Under the pieces are notes generated by a model, which was not told the DNA's origin, searched no databases, and worked only from the letters and a program-made list of their open reading frames with translations. The position numbers were made by a program, and so were the translations under genes. DNA of 64,000 nucleotides, taken from positions 682,001 to 746,000 of the forward strand of contig JAQISU010000071.1 of the NCBI GenBank assembly GCA_029339505.1, given 5' to 3'. Source of the stretch: Unio delphinus. Taxonomy: Eukaryota > Mollusca > Bivalvia > Unionida > Unionidae. Positions 10,867-22,857 of the stretch are shown here, piece after piece. How positions within the stretch are numbered: the first letter of the stretch is position 1; each line of letters begins with the position of its first letter.

Positions 10867-11241
10867 TAACGAAGCTTGAAACATCTGCATTCAAACCACA
10901 TCAACGTTTATATATGTATCTCGATTCATATACCACGACTTAATTTCTTTTCGGTCTACAGATATATCTCCAAACGTAAGCTTACATGTTGTCAGATTTA
11001 TCTTCATGAAGTTTGACATTCGTATATCGATACATCTTCACGAAGATGGAACAATGTAGTAATCTTTCAGTTTACCTAGATTGTCATATGTAGATAGATT
11101 TGTCCCCAAGAATGTGAATCTATCTGAATTGAACCTCCGCAACGTATATAACTATATTATGATTGAAATATCTCGATCTGTTCTAGTAAATATGGATAGT
11201 TATAGTTATGTGCTGTTGGATATGTGTTGAGATCAGCATGA
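10867..11241 (+). repeat. Monomer type H (375 bp)
   Basis: Marked by CATCTGCATTC, CGATTCATATACC with CGACTTAATTTCTTTT, CATGAAGTTTGACATTCG, GGAACAATGTAGTAATC, CTACCTAG, TTTGTCCCC, CCTCCGC and TTATGATTG. The last four features are shared in part with the 3' half of B. Confidence 0.9.
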
Positions 11242-11616
11242 TAACGAAGCTTGAAACATCTGTATTCAAACCACATCAACGTTTATATATGTATCCGGAT
11301 TGATATACCACGATTTAATTTGGTTTCGGTCTACAGATATATCTCCAAACCTAAGCTTACATGTTGTCAGATTTATCTTCATGTAGTTTGACAAACGTAT
11401 ATCGATAAATCTGCACGAAGATGGAATAATGTAGATATCTATCAGTCTACGTAGATTGTCATATGTAGATAGATTTATCCCCAATAATGTGAATCTATCT
11501 GAATTGAACCACAGCAACGTATATAACTATATTTGGATTGAAATATCTCGAACTGTTCTAGTAAATATGGATAGTTATAGTTATGTGCTGTTGGATATGT
11601 GTTGTGATAAGCATGA
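11242..11616 (+). repeat. Monomer type I (375 bp)
   Basis: Resembles C (TATCCGGATTG, AAACCTAAG, CTGCACG) but has GAAACATCTG, TACCACGATTTAATTTGG, CCCCAATAATG, CCACAGC or CCACAGT, and a tail of GTTGTGATAAGCATGATAAA. Its 3' end precedes J in every complete HOR copy, even where its 5' part is missing (copies 8, 13, 17). Confidence 0.9.
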
Positions 11617-11991
11617 TAAAGAAGCCTGAAACATCTATATTCAAACCACATCAACGGTTATATATGTATCTCGATTGATATACCACGATTCAATTTGGTT
11701 TCGGTCTAAAGATATATATCCAAACGTAAGCTTACAAGTTTTCAGATTTATCTTCATGAAGTTTGACATACGTATATCGATACATCGTCACGAAGATGGA
11801 ATAATGTAGAGATCTATCAGTCTACGTAGATTGTCATATGTAGATAGATTTATCCCCAAGAATGTGAATCTATCTGAATTGAACCATCGCAACGTATATA
11901 ACTATATTTGGATTGAAATATCTTTATCTCTTCTGGTAAATATGGATAGTTATAGCTGTCTGATATTGGATATATGTTGCGATAAGCATGA
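11617..11991 (+). repeat. Monomer type J (375 bp), last monomer of each HOR
   Basis: Marked by AAGAAGCCTG, CATCTATATTC, CAACGGTT, CATCGTCACG, CCATCGC, ATCTTTATCTCTTCTGG and GCTGTCTGATATTGG. Present exactly once and complete in all 19 HOR copies, always followed by A. It reads TTGCGATAAG at the junction before copies 3, 4, 5 and 8 and TTGAGAT in the others. Confidence 0.92.
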
Positions 11992-14900
11992 TAACGAAGT
12001 TTGAAACATCTGTATTCAACCACATCAACGTGTATATATGTATCTCAATTGATCTAGCACGATGTAATTTGGTTTCGATCTACAGATATATCTCCAAACG
12101 CAATCTTACATGTTGTCAGATTTATCTTGATGTAGTTTTTTATAGGTATATAGATACGTCTCCACGTAGATGGAAATACTTAGATATATATACGACTACG
12201 TAAATAGTCAGATATAGATGTAATATTCATGTAAAGAGTGAATCTAGCTGAATTGGAAAACATCGACAAAGATAGTTGTATTTTGATTGAAATATCTCAA
12301 TGTATTTTGTTTAATGTGGATAGTTATAGCTATGTGTAGGTGGATAGATAATGAGAGATGCAGCTTAACTAATATGGAGTAATCTGATATCAGACATCTC
12401 AACTTTGATAGCTGAATCTCGATTGATATAGAACTATGTGATTTGGATGCCGGCTATAGATATGTCACCAGACATAAGCTTACATGTTGTCAGATTTATC
12501 TTCATGTAGTTTGACATACGTATATCGATACATCTTCACGAAGATGGAATAATGTCGTGATCTATGAGTCTGCGTAGATTGTCATATGTAGATAGATTTG
12601 TCCCCAAGAATGTGAATCTATCTGAATTGAACCTCCGCAACGTATATAACTATATTATGATTGAAATATCTCGATCTGTTCTAGTAAATATGGATAGTTA
12701 TAGTTATGTGCTGTTGGATATGTGTTGAGATCAGCATGATAACGAAGCTTGAAACGTCTGTATTCAAACCACATCAACGTTTATATATGTATCCGGATTG
12801 ATATACCCCGATTTAATTTGGTTTCGGTCTACAGATATATCTCCAAACCTAAGCTTACATGTTGTCAGATTTATCTTCATGTAGTTTGACAAACGTATAT
12901 CGATACATCTGCACGAAGATGGAATAATGTAGATATCTATCAGTCTACGTAGATTGTCATATGTAGATAGATTTATCCCCAAGAATGTGAATCTATCTGA
13001 ATTGAACCACCGCAACGTATATAACTATATTTGGATTGAAATATCTCGAACTGTTCTAGTAAATATGGATAGTTATAGTTATGTGCTGTTGTATATATGT
13101 TGTGATAAGCATGATAACGAAGCCTGAAACATCTGTATTCAAACCACATCAACTGTTATATATGTATCTCGATTGATATACCACGATTCAATTTGGTTTC
13201 GGTCTAAAGATATATATCCAAACGTAAGCTTACAAGTTTTCAGATTTATCTTCATGAAGTTTGACATACGTATATCGATACATCTTCACGAAGTAGGAAT
13301 AATGTCGTGATCTATGAGTCTGCGTAGATTGTCATATGTAGATAGATTTATCCCCAAGAATGTGAATCTGTCTGAATTGAAGCACCGCAACGTATATAAC
13401 TATATTTGGATTGAAATATCTCGATCTGTACTGGTAAATATGGATAGTTATAGTTATGTGCTGTTGAATATGTGTTGAGATAAGCATGATAACGAAGCTT
13501 GAAACATCTGTATTCAAACCACATCAACGTTTATATATGTAGCTCGATTCATATACCACGATTCAATTTGGTTTCGGTCTACAGATATATCTCCAAACGT
13601 AAGCTTACATGTTGTCAGATTTATCTTCATGTAGTTTGACATACGTATATCGATACATCTGCACGAAGATGGAATAATGTAGATATCTATCAATCTACGT
13701 AGATTGTCATATGTAGATAGATTTATCCCCAAGAATGTGAATCTATCTGAATTGAACACCACAACGTATATAACTATATTTGGACTGAAATATCTCGAAC
13801 TGTTCTAGTAAATATGGATAGTTATAGTTATGTGCTGTTGGATATGTGTTGTGATAAGCATGATAACAAAGCCTGAAACATCTGTATTCAAACCACATCA
13901 ACGGTTATATATGTATCTCGATTGATATACCACGATTCAATTTGGTTTCGGTCTACAGATATATCTCCAAACATAAGCTTACAAGTTTTCAGATTTATCT
14001 TCATGTAGTTTGACATACGTATATCGATACATCTTCACGAAGATGGAATAATGTAGAGATCTATCAGTCTACGTAGATTGTCATATGTAGATAGATTTAT
14101 CCCCAAGAATGTGAATCTATCTGAATTGAACAACATCAATATATATAACTATATTTGGATTGAAATATCTCGATCTTTCCTAGTAAATATGGATAGTTAT
14201 AGTTATGTGCTGTTGGATATGTGTTGAGATTCGCATGATAACGAAGCTTAAAACATCTGTATTCAAACCACATCAACGTTTATATATTTATCTTGATTGA
14301 TATACAACGATTTAATTTGGTTTCGGTCTACAGATATATCTCCAAACGTAAGCTTACATGTTGTCAGATTTATCTTCATGTAGTTTGACATACGTATATC
14401 GATACATCTTCACGAAGATGGAATAATGTAGATATCTATCAGTCTACGTAGATTGTCATATGTAAATAGATTTATCCCCAAGAATGTGAATCTATCTGAA
14501 TTGAAGCAACGCAACGTATATAACTATATTTGGATTGAAATATCTCGATCTGTTCTAGTAAATATGGATAGTTATAGTTATGTGCTGTTGAATATGTGTT
14601 GAGATAAGCATGATAACGAAGCTTGAAACATCTGCATTCAAACCACATCAACGTTTATATATGTATCTCGATTCATATACCACGACTTAATTTCTTTTCG
14701 GTCTACAGATATATCTCCAAACGTAAGCTTACATGTTGTCAGATTTATCTTCATGAAGTTTGACATTCGTATATCGATACATCTTCACGAAGATGGAACA
14801 ATGTAGTAATCTTTCAGTTTACCTAGATTGTCATATGTAGATAGATTTGTCCCCAAGAATGTGAATCTATCTGAATTGAACCTCCGCAACGTATATAACT

Positions 14901-15738
14901 ATATTATGATTGAAATATCTCGATCTGTTCTAGTAAATATGGATAGTTATAGTTATGTGCTGTTGGATATGTGTTGAGATCAGCATGATAACGAAGCTTG
15001 AAACATCTGTATTCAAACCACATCAACGTTTATATATGTATCCGGATTGATATACCACGATTTAATTTGGTTTCGGTCTACAGATATATCTCCAAACCTA
15101 AGCTTACATGTTGTCAGATTTATCTTCATGTAGTTTGACAAACGTATATCGATAAATCTGCACGAAGATGGAATAATGTAGATATCTATCAGTCTACGTA
15201 GATTGTCATATGTAGATAGATTTATCCCCAATAATGTGAATCTATCTGAATTGAACCACAGCAACGTATATAACTATATTTGGATTGAAATATCTCGAAC
15301 TGTTCTAGTAAATATGGATAGTTATAGTTATGTGCTGTTGGATATGTGTTGTGATAAGCATGATAAAGAAGCCTGAAACATCTATATTCAAACCACATCA
15401 ACGGTTATATATGTATCTCGATTGATATACCACGATTCAATTTGGTTTCGGTCTAAAGATATATATCCAAACGTAAGCTTACAAGTTTTCAGATTTATCT
15501 TCATGAAGTTTGACATACGTATATCGATACATCGTCACGAAGATGGAATAATGTAGAGATCTATCAGTCTACGTAGATTGTCATATGTAGATAGATTTAT
15601 CCCCAAGAATGTGAATCTATCTGAATTGAACCATCGCAACGTATATAACTATATTTGGATTGAAATATCTTTATCTCTTCTGGTAAATATGGATAGTTAT
15701 AGCTGTCTGATATTGGATATATGTTGCGATAAGCATGA
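11992..15738 (+). repeat. HOR copy 4, canonical 10-mer
   Basis: Same length (3747 bp) and order as copy 3. The only difference I noticed is in B, CTATGAGTC here (near 12562) against CTATTAGTC in copies 3 and 5. This level of identity implies very recent duplication or conversion. Confidence 0.94.
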
Positions 15739-18700
15739 TAACGAAGTTTGAAACATCTGTATTCAACCACATCAACGTGTATATATGTATCTCAATTGAT
15801 CTAGCACGATGTAATTTGGTTTCGATCTACAGATATATCTCCAAACGCAATCTTACATGTTGTCAGATTTATCTTGATGTAGTTTTTTATAGGTATATAG
15901 ATACGTCTCCACGTAGATGGAAATACTTAGATATATATACGACTACGTAAATAGTCAGATATAGATGTAATATTCATGTAAAGAGTGAATCTAGCTGAAT
16001 TGGAAAACATCGACAAAGATAGTTGTATTTTGATTGAAATATCTCAATGTATTTTGTTTAATGTGGATAGTTATAGCTATGTGTAGGTGGATAGATAATG
16101 AGAGATGCAGCTTAACTAATATGGAGTAATCTGATATCAGACATCTCAACTTTGATAGCTGAATCTCGATTGATATAGAACTATGTGATTTGGATGCCGG
16201 CTATATATATGTCACCAGACATAAGCTTACATGTTGTCAGATTTATCTTCATGTAGTTTGACATACGTATATCGATACATCTTCACGAAGATGGAATAAT
16301 GTCGTGATCTATTAGTCTGCGTAGATTGTCATATGTAGATAGATTTGTCCCCAAGAATGTGAATCTATCTGAATTGAACCTCCGCAACGTATATAACTAT
16401 ATTATGATTGAAATATCTCGATCTGTTCTAGTAAATATGGATAGTTATAGTTATGTGCTGTTGGATATGTGTTGAGATCAGCATGATAACGAAGCTTGAA
16501 ACGTCTGTATTCAAACCACATCAACGTTTATATATGTATCCGGATTGATATACCCCGATTTAATTTGGTTTCGGTCTACAGATATATCTCCAAACCTAAG
16601 CTTACATGTTGTCAGATTTATCTTCATGTAGTTTGACAAACGTATATCGATACATCTGCACGAAGATGGAATAATGTAGATATCTATCAGTCTACGTAGA
16701 TTGTCATATGTAGATAGATTTATCCCCAAGAATGTGAATCTATCTGAATTGAACCACCGCAACGTATATAACTATATTTGGGTTGAAATATCTCGAACTG
16801 TTCTAGTAAATATGGATAGTTATAGTTATGTGCTGTTGTATATATGTTGTGATAAGCATGATAACGAAGCCTGAAACATCTGTATTCAAACCACATCAAC
16901 TGTTATATATGTATCTCGATTGATATACCACGATTCAATTTGGTTTCGGTCTAAAGATATATATCCAAACGTAAGCTTACAAGTTTTCAGATTTATCTTC
17001 ATGAAGTTTGACATACGTATATCGATACATCTTCACGAAGTAGGAATAATGTCGTGATCTATGAGTCTGCGTAGATTGTCATATGTAGATAGATTTATCC
17101 CCAAGAATGTGAATCTGTCTGAATTGAAGCACCGCAACGTATATAACTATATTTGGATTGAAATATCTCGATCTGTACTGGTAAATATGGATAGTTATAG
17201 TTATGTGCTGTTGAATATGTGTTGAGATAAGCATGATAACGAAGCTTGAAACATCTGTATTCAAACCACATCAACGTTTATATATGTAGCTCGATTCATA
17301 TACCACGATTCAATTTGGTTTCGGTCTACAGATATATCTCCAAACGTAAGCTTACATGTTGTCAGATTTATCTTCATGTAGTTTGACATACGTATATCGA
17401 TACATCTGCACGAAGATGGAATAATGTAGATATCTATCAATCTACGTAGATTGTCATATGTAGATAGATTTATCCCCAAGAATGTGAATCTATCTGAATT
17501 GAACACCACAACGTATATAACTATATTTGGACTGAAATATCTCGAACTGTTCTAGTAAATATGGATAGTTATAGTTATGTGCTGTTGGATATGTGTTGTG
17601 ATAAGCATGATAACAAAGCCTGAAACATCTGTATTCAAACCACATCAACGGTTATATATGTATCTCGATTGATATACCACGATTCAATTTGGTTTCGGTC
17701 TACAGATATATCTCCAAACATAAGCTTACAAGTTTTCAGATTTATCTTCATGTAGTTTGACATACGTATATCGATACATCTTCACGAAGATGGAATAATG
17801 TAGAGATCTATCAGTCTACGTAGATTGTCATATGTAGATAGATTTATCCCCAAGAATGTGAATCTATCTGAATTGAACAACATCAATATATATAACTATA
17901 TTTGGATTGAAATATCTCGATCTTTCCTAGTAAATATGGATAGTTATAGTTATGTGCTGTTGGATATGTGTTGAGATTCGCATGATAACGAAGCTTGAAA
18001 CATCTGTATTCAAACCACATCAACGTTTATATATTTATCTTGATTGATATACAACGATTTAATTTGGTTTCGGTCTACAGATATATCTCCAAACGTAAGC
18101 TTACATGTTGTCAGATTTATCTTCATGTAGTTTGACATACGTATATCGATACATCTTCACGAAGATGGAATAATGTAGATATCTATCAGTCTACGTAGAT
18201 TGTCATTTGTAAATAGATTTATCCCCAAGAATGTGAATCTATCTGAATTGAAGCAACGCAACGTATATAACTATATTTGGATTGAAATATCTCGATCTGT
18301 TCTAGTAAATATGGATAGTTATAGTTATGTGCTGTTGAATATGTGTTGAGATAAGCATGATAACGAAGCTTGAAACATCTGCATTCAAACCACATCAACG
18401 TTTATATATGTATCTCGATTCATATACCACGACTTAATTTCTTTTCGGTCTACAGATATATCTCCAAACGTAAGCTTACATGTTGTCAGATTTATCTTCA
18501 TGAAGTTTGACATTCGTATATCGATACATCTTCACGAAGATGGAACAATGTAGTAATCTTTCAGTCTACCTAGATTGTCATATGTAGATAGATTTGTCCC
18601 CAAGAATGTGAATCTATCTGAATTGAACCTCCGCAACGTATATAACTATATTATGATTGAAATATCTCGATCTGTTCTAGTAAATATGGATAGTTATAGT

Positions 18701-19485
18701 TATGTGCTGTTGGATATGTGTTGAGATCAGCATGATAACGAAGCTTGAAACATCTGTATTCAAACCACATCAACGTTTATATATGTATCCGGATTGATAT
18801 ACCACGATTTAATTTGGTTTCGGTCTACAGATATATCTCCAAACCTAAGCTTACATGTTGTCAGATTTATCTTCATGTAGTTTGACATACGTATATCGAT
18901 ACATCTGCACGAAGATGGAATAATGTAGATATCTATCAGTCTACGTAGATTGTCATATGTAGATAGATTTATCCCCAATAATGTGAATCTATCTGAATTG
19001 AACCACAGTAACGTATATAACTATATTTGGATTGAAATATCTCGAACTGTTCTAGTAAATATGGATAGTTATAGTTATGTGCTGTTGGATATGTGTTGTG
19101 ATAAGCATGATAAAGAAGCCTGAAACATCTATATTCAAACCACATCAACGGTTATATATGTATCTCGATTGATATACCACGATTCAATTTGGTTTCGGTC
19201 TAAAGATATATATCCAAACGTAAGCTTACAAGTTTTCAGATTTATCTTCATGAAGTTTGACATACGTATATCGATACATCGTCACGAAGATGGAATAATG
19301 TAGAGATCTATCAGTCTACGTAGATTGTCATATGTAGATAGATTTATCCCCAAGAATGTGAATCTATCTGAATTGAACCATCGCAACGTATATAACTATA
19401 TTTGGATTGAAATATCTTTATCTCTTCTGGTAAATATGGATAGTTATAGCTGTCTGATATTGGATATATGTTGAGATAAGCATGA
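15739..19485 (+). repeat. HOR copy 5, canonical 10-mer
   Basis: Third of three adjacent, nearly identical 10-mers. Small differences from copies 3 and 4 cluster towards the 3' end: G begins AAGCTTGAAAC instead of AAGCTTAAAAC (near 17993), and I reads GACATACG and GATACATCTG instead of GACAAACG and GATAAATCTG. The unit may therefore switch haplotype between F and I. Confidence 0.93.
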
Positions 19486-22400
19486 TAACGAAGTTTGAAA
19501 CATCTGTATTCAACCACATCAACGTGTATATATGTATCTCAATTGATCTAGCACGATGTAATTTGGTTTCGATCTACAGATATATCTCCAAACGCAATCT
19601 TACATGTTGTCAGATTTATCTTGATGTAGTTTTTTATAGGTATATAGATACGTCTTCACGTAGATGGAAATACTTAGATATATATACGACTACGTAAATA
19701 GTCAGATATAGATGTAATATTCATGTAAAGAGTGAATCTAGCTGAATTGGAAAACATCGACAAAGATAGTTGTATTTTGATTGAAATATCTCAATGTATT
19801 TTGTTTAATGTGGATAGTTATAGCTATGTGTAGGTGGATATATAATGAGAGATGCAGCTTAACTAATATGGAGTAATCTGATATCAGACATCTCAACTTT
19901 GATAGCTGAATCTCGATTGATATAGAACTATGTGATTTGGATGCCGGCTATAGATATGTCACCAGACATAAGCTTACATGTTGTCAGATTTATCTTCATG
20001 TAGTTTGACATACGTATATCGATACATCTTCACGAAGATGGAATAATGTCGTGATCTATGAGTCTGCGTAGATTGTCATATGTAGATAGATTTGTCCCCA
20101 AGAATGTGAATCTATCTGAATTGAACCTCCGCAACGTATATAACTATATTATGATTGAAATATCTCGATCTGTTCTAGTAAATATGGATAGTTATAGTTA
20201 TGTGCTGTTGGATATGTGTTGAGATCAGCATGATAACGAAGCTTGAAACGTCTGTATTCAAACCACATCAACGTTTATATATGTATCCGGATTGATATAC
20301 CCCGATTTAATTTGGTTTCGGTCTACAGATATATCTCCAAACCTAAGCTTATATGTTGTCAGATTTATCTTCATGTAGTTTGACAAACGTATATCGATAC
20401 ATCTGCACGAAGATGGAATAATGTAGATATCTATCAGTCTACGTAGATTGTCATATGTAGATAGATTTATCCCCAATAATGTGAATCTGTCTGAATTGAA
20501 GCACCGCAACGTATATAACTATATTTGGATTGAAATATCTCGATCTGTACTAGTAAATATGGATAGTTATAGTTATGTGCTGTTGAATATGTGTTGAGAT
20601 AAGCATGATAACGAAGCTTGAAACATCTGTATTCAAACCACATCAACGTTTATATATGTATCTCGATTCATATACCACGACTTAATTTCTTTTCGGTCTA
20701 CAGATATATCTCCAAACGTAAGCTTACATGTTGTCAGATTTATCTTCATGTAGTTTGACAAACGTATATCGATACATCTGCACGAAGATGGAATAATGTA
20801 GATATCTATCAGTCTACGTAGATTGTCATATGTAGATAGATTTATCCCCAAGAATGTGAATCTATCTGAATTGAACCACCGCAACGTATATAACTATATT
20901 TGGATTGAAATATCTCGAACTGTTCTAGTAAATATGGATAGTTATAGTTATGTGCTGTTGTATATATGTTGTGATAAGCATGATAACGAAGCCTGAAACA
21001 TCTGTATTCAAACCACATCAACTGTTATATATGTATCTCGATTGATATACCACGATTCAATTTGGTTTCGGTCTAAAGATATATATCCAAACGTAAGCTT
21101 ACAAGTTTTCAGATTTATCTTCATGAAGTTTGACATACGTATATCGATACATCTTCACGAAGATGGAATAATGTCGTGATCTATGAGTCTGCGTAGATTG
21201 TCATATGTAGATAGATTTATCCCCAAGAATGTGAATCTGTCTGAATTGAAGCACCGCAACGTATATAACTATATTTGGATTGAAATATCTCGATCTGTAC
21301 TGGTAAATATGGATAGTTATAGTTATGTGCTGTTGAATATGTGTTGAGATAAGCATGATAACGAAGCTTGAAACATCTGTATTCAAACCACATCAACGTT
21401 TATATATGTAGCTCGATTCATATACCACGACTTAATTTCTTTTCGGTCTACAGATATATCTCCAAACGTAAGCTTACATGTTGTCAGATTTATCTTCATG
21501 TAGTTTGACATACGTATATCGATACATCTGCACGAAGATGGAATAATGTAGATATCTATCAGTCTACGTAGATTGTCATATGTAGATAGATTTATCCCCA
21601 AGAATGTGAATCTATCTGAATTGAACACCACAACGTATATAACTATATTTGGACTGAAATATCTCGAACTGTTCTAGTAAATATGGATAGTTATAGTTAT
21701 GTGCTGTTGGATATGTGTTGTGATAAGCATGATAACAAAGCCTGAAACATCTGTATTCAAACCACATCAACGGTTATATATGTATCTCGATTGATATACC
21801 ACGATTCAATTTGGTTTCGGTCTACAGATATATCTCCAAACATAAGCTTACAAGTTTTCAGATTTATCTTCATGAAGTTTGACATTCGTATATCGATACA
21901 TCTTCACGAAGATGGAACAATGTAGTAATCTTTCAGTCTACCTAGATTGTCATATGTAGATAGATTTGTCCCCAAGAATGTGAATCTATCTGAATTGAAC
22001 CTCCGCAACGTATATAACTATATTATGATTGAAATATCTCGATCTGTTCTAGTAAATATGGATAGTTATAGTTATGTGCTGTTGGATATGTGTTGAGATC
22101 AGCATGATAACGAAGCTTGAAACATCTGTATTCAAACCACATCAACGTTTATATATGTATCCGGATTGATATACCACGATTTAATTTGGTTTCGGTCTAC
22201 AGATATATCTCCAAACCTAAGCTTACATGTTGTCAGATTTATCTTCATGTAGTTTGACATACGTATATCGATACATCTGCACGAAGATGGAATAATGTAG
22301 ATATCTATCAGTCTACGTAGATTGTCATATGTAGATAGATTTATCCCCAATAATGTGAATCTATCTGAATTGAACCACAGTAACGTATATAACTATATTT

Positions 22401-22857
22401 GGATTGAAATATCTCGAACTGTTCTAGTAAATATGGATAGTTATAGTTATGTGCTGTTGGATATGTGTTGTGATAAGCATGATAAAGAAGCCTGAAACAT
22501 CTATATTCAAACCACATCAACGGTTATATATGTATCTCGATTGATATACCACGATTCAATTTGGTTTCGGTCTAAAGATATATATCCAAACGTAAGCTTA
22601 CAAGTTTTCAGATTTATCTTCATGAAGTTTGACATACGTATATCGATACATCGTCACGAAGATGGAATAATGTAGAGATCTATCAGTCTACGTAGATTGT
22701 CATATGTAGATAGATTTATCCCCAAGAATGTGAATCTATCTGAATTGAACCATCGCAACGTATATAACTATATTTGGATTGAAATATCTTTATCTCTTCT
22801 GGTAAATATGGATAGTTATAGCTGTCTGATATTGGATATATGTTGAGATAAGCATGA
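19486..22857 (+). repeat. HOR copy 6, 9-mer: A-B-(C/D)-(EH/C)-D-E'-(F/H)-I-J
   Basis: Monomer starts are 19486, 19859, 20234, 20609, 20984, 21359, 21733, 22108 and 22483. It combines the extra C/D plus EH/C arrangement of copy 2 with a two-monomer deletion: the monomer at 21733 begins as F and ends as H, so F 3', G and H 5' are lost. Confidence 0.92.
21733..22107 (+). repeat. Hybrid monomer F/H (copy 6; similar at 62576 in copy 19)
   Basis: F at the 5' side (AACAAAGCCTG, CAACGGTT, AAACATAAG, CAAGTTTTCAG), switching at about CATGAAGTTTGACATTCG to H (GGAACAATG, CTACCTAG, CCTCCGC). It removes F 3', G and H 5', which is a net loss of two monomers. Confidence 0.84.

Larger units (their letters stand above)
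8245..11991 (+). repeat. HOR copy 3, canonical 10-mer A-B-C-D-E-F-G-H-I-J (reference copy)
   Basis: Monomer starts are 8245, 8618, 8993, 9368, 9743, 10117, 10492, 10867, 11242 and 11617. I use this copy to define the ten types. It is nearly base-for-base the same as copies 4 and 5. The J-A junction before it reads TTGCGATAAG, instead of the commoner TTGAGATAAG, as do the junctions before copies 4, 5 and 8. Confidence 0.95.
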
